From Lutibacter sp. (GTDB lineage: Bacteria > Bacteroidota > Bacteroidia > Flavobacteriales > Flavobacteriaceae), in NCBI RefSeq assembly GCF_013041805.1, contig NZ_JABDRI010000050.1, forward strand, positions 1-36,606: a stretch of 36,606 bases of DNA. Direction: 5' to 3'. The notes beneath the pieces are model-generated. The model did no database searches. It was not told the origin of the DNA and saw only the letters and a program-made list of their open reading frames with translations. Shown here piece by piece: positions 8,733 through 16,931 of the stretch. Numbering within the stretch: position 1 is the stretch's first letter; each line of letters opens with the position of its first letter. The position numbers and the translations under genes were made by a program.

Positions 8733-11700
8733 TTACTCATTGATAAAGTCGTTAAAAGATTTTAATTGAAGATCTTTTAATTTCGCTTTCTTTTTATATT
8801 TAGTAAACATGCTCTGAGCATTATTAAAACGCTCTTCTAACATACTTAAAAAGTCAAGTTCGTTACTTGATGGTTTGTCATAACTAGAAGCCAATTTACT
8901 GTATAATTCTGATAGTTTCTCACGTAATTGTGGCTCAGCAGAACCTACATAGTTATCACCGGTAGTAATAACTAATGTTTCCTTCAACTCGTTTAGTGAA
9001 TTCTTTAATTTTTTATTGGTCACTTTTTCCAAGGTTGCATCTAACTCATACACCATATATGCTAAGTCTTGAGTCATATCATACAGTTTCATAATTGTTT
9101 GATACTTTATTTCACTTTCTTCAGCAGTTAAATTTGCGTGTTTGTCGTACACGACCTCAAACTCGTGCTCAAATGTATCTTTTCCTTTTGTTAACACTGC
9201 TTTGTAGGTTCCTTCTTTCACTCTTGGAGCTGTAAAACCTCCAAAACTAAACGTTTTTCCTTTTGCTACTTTTGGTTGTTTGATGGTGTAATTCCAATCT
9301 ACGATATTAATCCCTTTCGATTTTCCAGGAGATAAGGTTGTAATCTTTTTGCCTTCCATATCCTGAATTTCAAGTGACATTTTACCAAATGTATGACGCT
9401 TTGGAAGTAAGTATTTAATGTGAGCCGCTGTTGAAGGATTACTTCCTACAAACTGAGTCTCAGTACCAAAACTTCCTGAAAATCCGCCTTGATCTTTCAT
9501 AACAAAAGGCTTAGAATTGAAAAAGTGAACTTTTTTACTTAAAGCTTCTGAAGTTATTTCTCTCAGTGGTGAAATATCATCTATGATTATAATACCACGA
9601 CCATGCGTACCCATAACCAAATCATTTGTTTTTTTATGTAAATCAATAAAATGAACTGCAACGGAAGGCATATTATTCGTAAACTTTGTCCAACTATTTC
9701 CACCATCTAAAGTGATATACAAACCAAACTCAGTTCCTAGAAATAATAAATTAGGATTTACATAATCTTCTTGAATATTTCTTACAAATCCAACTATCTC
9801 ATCAGTAATAATACTCTTCCAAGTTTTACCAAAATCTGTTGTTTTATAGGTATATGGATTCATATCACCTGTAGAATGCCCTTCAAAAACAGCATAAGCT
9901 GTACCTTTTTCGTGTGAACTTGGTTCGATATGATATACCCAGGTATTTTTTGGTAAACCTTCGATAGCTGTAGCTGTATTTGTCCAAGTTCTTCCGCCAT
10001 CAACAGTAACTTGCATATTACCATCATCAGTTCCTACCCAAATAATATTTTGATCTAAAGGTGATTCTGCTATCGTAAAAATTGTCGTATGATTTTCTGC
10101 TCCAGAATTATCTTTTGATAGGCCACCTGAATTTTCTTGTTCTTGTTTTGTTTTATCATTCGTAGTTAAATCTGGTGAAATAATGGTCCAAGTATCTCCC
10201 ATATCTTCAGATTTGTGCAAAAACTGACTTCCCATATAAAAACGATCTGGCTGAAAATTACTAATAGCCATTGGAGCATTCCAATTGTAACGTAATTTTG
10301 CATTTCCTTTTTGCGGTAATGGCTGTATGGTTTTTAATAAATTATTCTCAACATCGTATCTCCAAACATTTTCAGCGCCTTGCATTTCAGAATAAATAAT
10401 GTTTTTAGTTGGGTGCTTTAACACTCTAAATCCGTCTCCTGCACCAATAGAATTCCAATCTCTTGCTTCAATTCCACCTGAAGATGATGAAGGCCCATAC
10501 CACGAACCATTATCTTGCAAACCTCCGTAAATATTATATGGTTCTGCATCATCCAAACTGATATGATAAAATTGTGATAAGGGTAAATTTTCAACAATTT
10601 CCATGGTTGTACCACCATTCATAGAACGATACACACCACCATCAGTTCCTGCATAGATTCTATCAGAGTCGTGAATATCAAAAACAATATCGTGAATATC
10701 ACTGTGCATATTTCCTAAACTTTTAAAAGTTTTACCACCATCTCTAGAGATGGAGCCATTTAATCCACCTTTCACAATTACATTAGGATCTCTAGGGTCT
10801 ACTACAATTCTTGAGAAATAAAAAGGGCGCACTGTAATCCCAAAATCATTGTTAAGTTGTTTCCAGTTTTCTCCGGCGTCATCACTTCTATACAACCCTT
10901 TTCGTTCGTCTTCTTCGGCTTCAATTACGGTGTATAAAATATTAGAATCTGATTTTGCAACTGCAATTCCTAAACGACCTAAATTTCCTTCAGGAAAGCC
11001 ATTATGAATTTTATTCCAAGTAGCTCCCCCATCAGTAGATTTATACAAAGCACTATTTGCCCCACCAGATTCAAAAGACCAAGGTGTACGTCTAAATTCC
11101 CACATAGAAGCATATAAAATTGAAGGATCATTTGGATCCATTGCTAAATCTGCCGCTCCAGTTTTTTCGTTTACATATAAAATTTGATTCCAAGTTTTAC
11201 CCGCATCGATACTTTTGTAAATACCTCTTTCATCACTATCTGACCATAAAGCCCCTAAAACAGCTACATAGACTTCGTTCGCATTTTTTGGATTTACAAT
11301 AATATTGGCAATTCGTTCTGATTTATCAAATCCTAGCTTTGTCCAATTAGAGCCACCATCCACTGATTTGTACAATCCATCTCCGACAGAAACGCTATTT
11401 CTAGTCCAAGTTTCACCAGTTCCTACATAAATAACATTATCTGGGTTTGTAGGGTCGATACCAACAGCGCCAATAGATTGGCAATATTCATCAAAAATTG
11501 GATTGAACGTTGTTCCTGCATCATTTGATTTCCAAACACCGCCACCTGCTGTACCTGCATAAATGATACGCTTGTTGGTAGGATGTACTTCTAAATCGTT
11601 TATTCTACCACTCATTAAAGCTGGACCAATATGACGTGCGTTTAAAGATCCAAATAAATTCTTTGCACTTAAAATATGATCTGTTTGTGCATCTACCGCA

Positions 11701-11750
11701 ATAGAAAGTAGTATCATACTCCAAACTAGAAGTGAACTCATTTTTTTCAT
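8733..11750 (-). CDS. Exported Asp-box (BNR/VPS10-like) beta-propeller protein
   Basis: The protein has 1005 residues with a signal peptide (MKKMSSLLVW... to about VDAQ). It carries at least eleven Asp-box turns of the form S-x-D-x-G-x-T-W, for example SNDAGTTF, SVDGGSNW, SIDAGKTW, STDGGATW, SDDAGENW, SEDMGDTW, TVDGGRTW, TTDFGKTW and TLDGGNSW, enough for two stacked propellers over the first 700 residues. The rest contains a beta-rich domain and a helical tail. Propellers of this kind occur in sortilin-like proteins, sialidases and cellulose-active enzymes. No catalytic residues can be identified, and annotations such as glycosyl hydrolase are not supported. It lies downstream of the LolA-like gene, separated by a terminator, and may rely on read-through or a weak promoter in the 67-base gap. 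Confidence 0.9.
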   Translation of the reverse strand: MKKMSSLLVWSMILLSIAVDAQTDHILSAKNLFGSLNARHIGPALMSGRINDLEVHPTNKRIIYAGTAGGGVWKSNDAGTTFNPIFDEYCQSIGAVGIDPTNPDNVIYVGTGETWTRNSVSVGDGLYKSVDGGSNWTKLGFDKSERIANIIVNPKNANEVYVAVLGALWSDSDERGIYKSIDAGKTWNQILYVNEKTGAADLAMDPNDPSILYASMWEFRRTPWSFESGGANSALYKSTDGGATWNKIHNGFPEGNLGRLGIAVAKSDSNILYTVIEAEEDERKGLYRSDDAGENWKQLNNDFGITVRPFYFSRIVVDPRDPNVIVKGGLNGSISRDGGKTFKSLGNMHSDIHDIVFDIHDSDRIYAGTDGGVYRSMNGGTTMEIVENLPLSQFYHISLDDAEPYNIYGGLQDNGSWYGPSSSSGGIEARDWNSIGAGDGFRVLKHPTKNIIYSEMQGAENVWRYDVENNLLKTIQPLPQKGNAKLRYNWNAPMAISNFQPDRFYMGSQFLHKSEDMGDTWTIISPDLTTNDKTKQEQENSGGLSKDNSGAENHTTIFTIAESPLDQNIIWVGTDDGNMQVTVDGGRTWTNTATAIEGLPKNTWVYHIEPSSHEKGTAYAVFEGHSTGDMNPYTYKTTDFGKTWKSIITDEIVGFVRNIQEDYVNPNLLFLGTEFGLYITLDGGNSWTKFTNNMPSVAVHFIDLHKKTNDLVMGTHGRGIIIIDDISPLREITSEALSKKVHFFNSKPFVMKDQGGFSGSFGTETQFVGSNPSTAAHIKYLLPKRHTFGKMSLEIQDMEGKKITTLSPGKSKGINIVDWNYTIKQPKVAKGKTFSFGGFTAPRVKEGTYKAVLTKGKDTFEHEFEVVYDKHANLTAEESEIKYQTIMKLYDMTQDLAYMVYELDATLEKVTNKKLKNSLNELKETLVITTGDNYVGSAEPQLREKLSELYSKLASSYDKPSSNELDFLSMLEERFNNAQSMFTKYKKKAKLKDLQLKSFNDFINE

Positions 11751-11780
11751 TCTTATAAAATTTTAGTTAGTTAAATCAAA

Positions 11781-11808
11781 AAACCTCAATAGAAATTATT
11801 GAGGTTTT
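11781..11808 (-). terminator. Hairpin terminator after LolA-like gene
   Basis: AAACCTCAATA pairs with TATTGAGGTTT around a 5-base loop, followed by Ts in the minus direction. It sits 9 bases behind the stop codon of the LolA-like gene and ahead of the Asp-box protein gene. Confidence 0.75.
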
Positions 11809-11816
11809 GAGTATAT

Positions 11817-12593
11817 TTAGTTTTTAGGAGTTTCCGTAGTTTCTATTTCTTCAGGAAACTTAAATTGTGCATCATCTATTTGAGGATTTAGCTCAATTTT
11901 ATCTAGCGTAATTCCTTGCCCTGGTTGCCCTTTTATCCCTTGTGTTAAAGAAAAAGGAAAATATATGCCATCAACTTCTTGATAATCGCTCATTTTAGCC
12001 TCTCCCATTTGCCCTTTATATGGACCTGTTTTTATTTCATTTTGAGCAACAATAGGTACAAAATTCTCAGTATCAAAATAGTAGAAAGTAATATTCTGTT
12101 CTTCTTTACCATCAATAGTAATTGGTTCTCTGGTTAATTTAATTTTAAAAGTTTCAGTTCCATCAATTGTTTCATTTCCTAATAATTCAACCTGATATCC
12201 TTTTTCCTTATAGTTTAAAAATGGATCAAGAAAATCATTCATTTCTAATTTTAAATTATCTGTAGTTTCCTTATCACTTTTTTCAGCTTTTTGAGTCATA
12301 AAATTAGTACTCCACAAGGTTTCACCATCAAATACACCTTGCTTTAATTCTTTACCTTGAAAATTAATAACGGTCATTTGTTTCCCATTTTTTAATTGAA
12401 TAATTTCCAAAGGTATTTCCATGCCTTGTTGATTCACTTTCGCACTCATTTTAACACCCTCTATAGCATTTAGCTTTTCAATACCTCCAATATTTTCAAA
12501 ATAAGTTGAAAGTATCTCATCGGCTGTTTGCGCATTAGTCTTATGAACAAAACCAATAACTAAGGCTATTACTACTATTTTTAAAATTTTCAT
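11817..12593 (-). CDS. Exported outer-membrane lipoprotein-sorting (LolA-like) protein
   Basis: The protein has 258 residues with a cleavable signal peptide (hydrophobic residues 4-16, cleavage near TNAQ). The mature part resembles the LolA/LppX-type half-barrel seen in Bacteroidota proteins annotated as outer-membrane lipoprotein-sorting protein. It starts with a short helix (TADEILSTYFENIGG), then long antiparallel strands with the typical QVELLGNETIDGTETFKIKL and IVAQNEIKTGPYKGQMGEAKMSDYQEVDGIYFPF segments. Such proteins bind a hydrophobic ligand in the periplasm; a true role in lipoprotein sorting is not shown. Alone in its unit, with a terminator directly after it and a 113-base gap from pxpC before it. 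Confidence 0.8.
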   Translation of the reverse strand: MKILKIVVIALVIGFVHKTNAQTADEILSTYFENIGGIEKLNAIEGVKMSAKVNQQGMEIPLEIIQLKNGKQMTVINFQGKELKQGVFDGETLWSTNFMTQKAEKSDKETTDNLKLEMNDFLDPFLNYKEKGYQVELLGNETIDGTETFKIKLTREPITIDGKEEQNITFYYFDTENFVPIVAQNEIKTGPYKGQMGEAKMSDYQEVDGIYFPFSLTQGIKGQPGQGITLDKIELNPQIDDAQFKFPEEIETTETPKN

Positions 12594-12706
12594 ATTTCTG
12601 ATTTAATTTATGTTATACGATTTAATATGTGCACCAAAATACAAAAATGTTACAGATTAACTATTTTTTTAATAAAAAAAGGGGTAAAAAACTTATGTTT
12701 AGCTGA

Positions 12707-13561
12707 CTAACTATTATTTAGTACTGAAAAATTTAAGGTATCTCCTACTTTTTTTTGCGCTAAAATTGCGATTGATTTTTCTGAAAGTTGGAACACACGT
12801 GGATATCCACCAGTAGTTTGAGCATCTTTCATTAGAATGATAAGTTGACCTGAAGGTACTATTTGAACCGTACCCGGTAAAACGGGTCCTGTAATCATTG
12901 ATTTGTTATGAGGAATAACAGATTCTTCCAATCTATACCCCATTCTATTGATATCTTTTGAAACGGTATACAAATTCGTAATTAGTTTTTCTTGTTCAGC
13001 TAAGGAAAACAATTCAAAATCTGGACCTTTGTAGGCTTCAATAATTTTGGTTTCAAAAAATTGTTTGTTGATTTTGAGAATTGAATTCGCCTTTTTTATG
13101 GAAGTAGTTTGTGTTTTATAAGGAATACAATCATTTTTTTTTAGTTTACTTTCTCCCGTTATCCCTTGATAAAATGATTTGCTATTTAAAATTGTTTCTG
13201 TTTGGAATCCTCCAAGAATAGCAACATAGGTAATTAAACCTTTTATGAGTTGTCCAAAACTAAGTATATCTCCACTTTTAACAGTGTATACCTTATAATT
13301 TAACATAAATTCATCATTTAATTTCGGAGACATATCGGCACCAGAAATTACTATTGCTGTTGTTTTGGTAAATTCCAAGGTAGGTCCCTGCAACATTATT
13401 TCTAGAACCGCATCATTTTCTTGGTTATTTAATAAAGCATTTGCCAAGCCACTAGAAATGGAGTCCATGGCTCCACTGTTAGGAACTCCTATATTCCTAT
13501 ATCCAAATCTACCTTTATCTTGAATTGAAGTGTATAAACCAGCCTTTAGAACTTTAATCAT
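12707..13561 (-). CDS. pxpC: 5-oxoprolinase subunit PxpC
   Basis: This is the biotin-carboxyl-carrier-independent carboxyltransferase-like subunit of the ATP-driven 5-oxoprolinase PxpABC, which opens 5-oxoproline to glutamate. It was formerly called KipA or the allophanate hydrolase subunit 2 family. Typical landmarks are KAGLYTSIQDKGRFGYRNIGVPNSGAMD at the N-terminus (Gly-rich turn), VISGADMSPKLN (92-103), MGYRLEE and SGQLIILMKDAQTTGGYPR. Length 284 is near the family norm. Its ATG overlaps the end of pxpB by eight bases, which indicates translational coupling. It is last in the order transporter, pxpA, pxpB, pxpC. Confidence 0.92.
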   Translation of the reverse strand: MIKVLKAGLYTSIQDKGRFGYRNIGVPNSGAMDSISSGLANALLNNQENDAVLEIMLQGPTLEFTKTTAIVISGADMSPKLNDEFMLNYKVYTVKSGDILSFGQLIKGLITYVAILGGFQTETILNSKSFYQGITGESKLKKNDCIPYKTQTTSIKKANSILKINKQFFETKIIEAYKGPDFELFSLAEQEKLITNLYTVSKDINRMGYRLEESVIPHNKSMITGPVLPGTVQIVPSGQLIILMKDAQTTGGYPRVFQLSEKSIAILAQKKVGDTLNFSVLNNS

Positions 13562-14291
13562 TTAACAAACTATTTTTAAGTTCGTAATTTCCTCTATCTT
13601 CTTCCAGTTCTATCGCTAGAAATTCCTCTTTTGAAATGGATTTAAAACAAATACGATCACCTGGCTTCATCTTACAAGGATTTTCTTTGGAAATATTGAA
13701 TAATGAAACCGGAGTTTTACCAATAATTTGCCAACCGCCTGGAGATTGTTGAGGATAAATTCCAGTCTGATTTCCGCCAATAGCAACAGCTCCTTTTAGA
13801 ATCTTCAAACGCGGAATTTCTTTTCTAGAGATATGTAGCTTTTTAGGTAAGCCACCTAGATATAAAAAACCTGGTAAAAAGCCAATTCCAAAAACAGTGT
13901 ATATAGCGCTTGTATGTAACGAAATTATTTCATCAATGGATACGTTTTTTTCGGTTGCCATATAAGCGATGTCGATCCCAAATTCAGGATCGTAACAAAC
14001 AGGAATATCCCAGCTAGTACTTCGAACCATTATTTTATCTGAAAATGATTTCTTATAAAGTAATTCAACTTTGTCTTTAAGCTCTAAAAAATGAATATAT
14101 TTTGAATTATATTTTATTAATAATGAATTATATACGTAATTCAGTTCAAGTATTTCTTTATAATTTTTATTTTCAATTTTAGCAACTAATATCTGAATAT
14201 CGTTCAGAATTTCTATAGCAATTTTTTGAGGCCATTCTATTAAAATCGCACTATTCCCATATGGTTTATATGTTAATTTAAATTGCTTCAA
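13554..14291 (-). CDS. pxpB: 5-oxoprolinase subunit PxpB
   Basis: This is the second subunit of the PxpABC 5-oxoprolinase (KipI / allophanate hydrolase subunit 1 family). Diagnostic stretches are GIGFLPGFLYLGGLPK (about 137-152), ISRKEIPR and GGNQTGIYPQQSPGGWQIIGKT. The only possible start is TTG at 14291: the next upstream codons run into a stop, and the N-terminus MKQFKLTYKPYGNSAILIEW matches family N-termini. It starts seven bases after the stop codon of pxpA and overlaps pxpC. Confidence 0.92.
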   Translation of the reverse strand: MKQFKLTYKPYGNSAILIEWPQKIAIEILNDIQILVAKIENKNYKEILELNYVYNSLLIKYNSKYIHFLELKDKVELLYKKSFSDKIMVRSTSWDIPVCYDPEFGIDIAYMATEKNVSIDEIISLHTSAIYTVFGIGFLPGFLYLGGLPKKLHISRKEIPRLKILKGAVAIGGNQTGIYPQQSPGGWQIIGKTPVSLFNISKENPCKMKPGDRICFKSISKEEFLAIELEEDRGNYELKNSLLND

Positions 14292-14298
14292 ATGTGTT

Positions 14299-15015
14299 TT
14301 AAGTTATTAAATTCTTATGCAAATAAGCTACAATTCTTACCGCATTTTCAGTATCGGAATGAACACAAAATGTGGTTGCTTTTATCGATACTTTTTTACC
14401 CGTAATTGTAGTCACTTTATTGAATTTATTTATTTCAGTTACATGCTTTAAAATGGCTATTGGATCGGAAATAATAGCGTCTTTTTTATCTCGGGAAACT
14501 AAGCTTAAATCATTATTATAATTCCTATCTGCAAATGCTTCATATATAATTTTAAATCCATTTTTTATCGCACATTTTTCTATTTCTGAGTTAAACGGAA
14601 TGTAGATATTCACCTCATTTTTATAGGGTAAAATAGCTTCTAAAAACACAAGTGCCAATTCTCTATTTTTTGCAATGTCATTATAAAGAGCCCCATGAGC
14701 TTTGATATGGTGTAAATTTGCTCCTTTTTCATCAATTACTTTTATCAAGCTATTTATTTGTGCTTGAATAGATTCTTTTAAATCCTCTGCTGAAATAACC
14801 ATTGTTTTTCTGCCAAAATTTAGTTTATCAGGATATGATGGATGTGCTCCAATTTTTACTTTCTGTTTTATTGCAAGTTGAACAACAGTACTCATTAGTT
14901 TTTCATCACCTGCATGACCGCCACAAGCAATATTACACGATTGAATATACGGCATTAACTGAGCTTCATTATTTACTCCTTCTCCTACATCGCAATTAAT
15001 CATAACTTGTTTCAT
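14299..15015 (-). CDS. pxpA: 5-oxoprolinase subunit PxpA (LamB/YcsF family)
   Basis: This is the subunit of PxpABC thought to bind the phosphorylated 5-oxoproline intermediate. Family motifs are NCDVGEG at the N-terminus, NIACGGHAGD, KIGAHPSYPD, HHIKAHGALYND and FCVHSDT. I chose the ATG at 15015 because the TTG at 15030 would overlap the transporter gene and adds residues not seen in the family. With this start the codon follows the transporter stop codon by one base, and a further ATG at 15003 is possible. The gene order transporter-pxpA-pxpB-pxpC recalls the Bacillus ycsF/ycsG/kipI/kipA cluster. Confidence 0.92.
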   Translation of the reverse strand: MKQVMINCDVGEGVNNEAQLMPYIQSCNIACGGHAGDEKLMSTVVQLAIKQKVKIGAHPSYPDKLNFGRKTMVISAEDLKESIQAQINSLIKVIDEKGANLHHIKAHGALYNDIAKNRELALVFLEAILPYKNEVNIYIPFNSEIEKCAIKNGFKIIYEAFADRNYNNDLSLVSRDKKDAIISDPIAILKHVTEINKFNKVTTITGKKVSIKATTFCVHSDTENAVRIVAYLHKNLIT

Positions 15016-15016
15016 A

Positions 15017-16219
15017 TTATAATAATTCAAAGACTTTTAAAATACTTTTAAAACCTAAAATCATGGTAATTAGAATAATAATTCCAGCAAAAACATTTTG
15101 TAACCATCCGTTTTTAAATGTTCCTAAAACTGCCGTTTTATTCACAATCCATACTAAAAATAAAGCAATCACTGGGAGTAAAATTCCATTTGCAACTTGA
15201 GCAAATTTAATAATTTCAATAGGATTAATTTTTAAGGAAGAAAAAAGTACCCCTAACGCCAAGATTAAAAACCAAACAAATCTAAATCTTAAACTTTTTA
15301 GGCTCGCATTCCAACCAAAACAGCTATTTGCAACATACGCAGCAGCTAATGGAGCTGTAATTGCAGAGGTAATTCCTGCAGCAAAGAGACCAATTCCTAA
15401 AAAATATTTTGCAAAATTACCATATAAAGGCTCTAATCCTTTGGCTAAATCAATTCCATTTTTTATTTCATAGCCTTGAATTGAAGTAGCTGCAATAATA
15501 ATTGCCATAGAAACAAAACCACCTAAAATAATAGAAATATACGTATCCTTTCTTGCAAAGGTTAAGTCGCTTTGTTTTTTCCACTTTTCTTTTACTAAAG
15601 ATGCGTGTAAAAACAAGTTATAAGGCACTACAGTTGTGCCTATTAAACCAATAATAGTTAACATGCTTCCTTTTGGAAAGGAAGGAATTAAAATTCCTTT
15701 AAACATCAAAGATATATCTGGTTTTGTAATTATTGCAGTTAACACAAATGAAATACTCATGGTAAGAACCAGCACTACTAAACTTCGCTCTAAAATTTTA
15801 TAATTTCCAATGTATAATAATGCAAAGGCTATTATTCCAATGCTTATTGGATAAAAAATGTAATATGATTCACCCACAATTGCAGAGATTCCTAAAGATG
15901 CTCCACTAATATTACCAGCTTCATAAGCCGCATTCCCAATTACTATTGCCGACAAAATTAAAATAATAGCTATTTTTTTTAACCAAGGGAATTTTATCTG
16001 TTCTTTTATAATATCTGCTAATCCTTTTTGAGTAATAATACCAACTCTAGCAGCCATTTCTTGTAAAATAACCGTTGCAATAATTGATAAGGTCATTGCC
16101 CAAAGAAGTGTATACCCAAAATTAACACCTGCCAAAGTACAAACTGTTACCGTTCCGGGACCAATAAAAGCGGCTGCCACCAGAACACCCGGGCCAATAT
16201 TTTTAAACCAATTTATCAT
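15017..16219 (-). CDS. Nramp-family transporter lacking the metal-binding motifs
   Basis: This integral membrane protein of 400 residues has about eleven hydrophobic helices and the Nramp (LeuT-like) fold. True Mn/Fe Nramps carry DPGN in helix 1 and a Met-Pro-His in helix 6. Here helix 1 reads IGPGT (residues 19-23) and helix 6 reads VVPYNLFLHA (197-206), so the Asp, Asn and Met ligands are all lost while the fold-breaking Pro-Gly and Pro are kept. It is therefore unlikely to move transition metals. It leads the pxp operon, with its stop one base before pxpA, so import of 5-oxoproline or a related amino acid is a reasonable inference. The Bacillus relative I recall, YcsG, lies in the same gene context. 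A -7 box TATTTTTG lies 33 bases upstream. Confidence 0.88.
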   Translation of the reverse strand: MINWFKNIGPGVLVAAAFIGPGTVTVCTLAGVNFGYTLLWAMTLSIIATVILQEMAARVGIITQKGLADIIKEQIKFPWLKKIAIILILSAIVIGNAAYEAGNISGASLGISAIVGESYYIFYPISIGIIAFALLYIGNYKILERSLVVLVLTMSISFVLTAIITKPDISLMFKGILIPSFPKGSMLTIIGLIGTTVVPYNLFLHASLVKEKWKKQSDLTFARKDTYISIILGGFVSMAIIIAATSIQGYEIKNGIDLAKGLEPLYGNFAKYFLGIGLFAAGITSAITAPLAAAYVANSCFGWNASLKSLRFRFVWFLILALGVLFSSLKINPIEIIKFAQVANGILLPVIALFLVWIVNKTAVLGTFKNGWLQNVFAGIIILITMILGFKSILKVFELL

Positions 16220-16251
16220 TTGTTCATTATAAATTTATGTAGAAGATCTTT

Positions 16252-16259
16252 CAAAAATA
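16252..16259 (-). promoter_or_regulatory. -7 box of the transporter-pxpABC operon
   Basis: TATTTTTG on the minus strand matches the Bacteroidota -7 consensus TAnnTTTG, giving a leader of about 26 bases before the transporter ATG. No convincing -33 TTG is visible. Confidence 0.45.
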
Positions 16260-16405
16260 CCTAAAAAACTTAAATAAAAGTTTTAAAACCGAAATATTAA
16301 ACTCCTTGAAAATAAATTTAATATTGTAAAATTTGAAGGCATTTGTATACGTTCTATAAATTTCTTAATTTGTAAGAACTAAATATTTACTAACTAACTA
16401 TTTTT

Positions 16406-16840
16406 ATGATGACAAATTCAACCAACAAACCTACACCTACTTTTTGGATCATAGGCATTGCAGCATTAATTTGGAACTTAATGGGGGTATCCGCCTATTT
16501 AGGACAGGCTTATATGACTGATGCAATATTAAAAGCATTACCTGAAACCGAACAATTGTATTACACAAACATACCTGCTTGGGTAACAGCGGCATTTGCA
16601 TTTGCTGTCTTTGGAGGAACTGTAGGGTGCATTTTGCTACTTTTAAAAAAGAAATTGGCTATTCAGTTATTCATTTTATCCTTATTAGGCGTTTTAACAC
16701 AATTTGTCTATAACTTTTTTATCCAAGATTATATGGAAGTTTCAGGATCAAATAGTATCATGCCGATTGTTGTTATTGGCGTAGCTGCTTTTTTAATTTG
16801 GTATTCAAAAAAATCAAAAGAGGATGGCATTATTTCCTAA
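16406..16840 (+). CDS. Small four-helix membrane protein
   Basis: The 144-residue protein has four hydrophobic segments (about 13-32, 56-80, 84-106 and 117-134) separated by a periplasmic stretch after helix 1. It resembles Bacteroidota proteins often labelled sugar transporter, but nothing in it shows transport activity and I do not assign a function. Start codons ATG-ATG are in tandem at 16406 and 16409. It is transcribed divergently from the pxp operon across 186 bases and ends in its own terminator. Confidence 0.85.
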   Translation: MMTNSTNKPTPTFWIIGIAALIWNLMGVSAYLGQAYMTDAILKALPETEQLYYTNIPAWVTAAFAFAVFGGTVGCILLLLKKKLAIQLFILSLLGVLTQFVYNFFIQDYMEVSGSNSIMPIVVIGVAAFLIWYSKKSKEDGIIS

Positions 16841-16866
16841 CAGACCAACTTATTCATTTGATAAAG

Positions 16867-16892
16867 CCTGAATCTAAATTCAGGTTTTTTTG
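16867..16892 (+). terminator. Intrinsic terminator after small membrane protein
   Basis: CCTGAAT pairs with ATTCAGG around a CTAA loop (16867-16884), followed by a T-run. Confidence 0.85.
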
Positions 16893-16916
16893 TGCAGTAT
16901 TCTATTTTTACTTTCT

Positions 16917-16924
16917 TATTTTTG
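16917..16924 (+). promoter_or_regulatory. -7 box of the glycosyltransferase gene
   Basis: TATTTTTG is an exact TAnnTTTG match, with TTTG 24 bases further upstream at 16889-16892. Transcription would begin at or next to the ATG at 16932, so the mRNA may be leaderless. Confidence 0.5.
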
Positions 16925-16931
16925 ACATGGT

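Noticed and set aside
11120-11302. 60-codon plus-strand frame inside the Asp-box gene
   Set aside because: It is a shadow of the repeated coding sequence on the minus strand.
15017-16219. Annotation as manganese transporter MntH
   Set aside because: The Asp, Asn and Met metal ligands are all replaced, as described.
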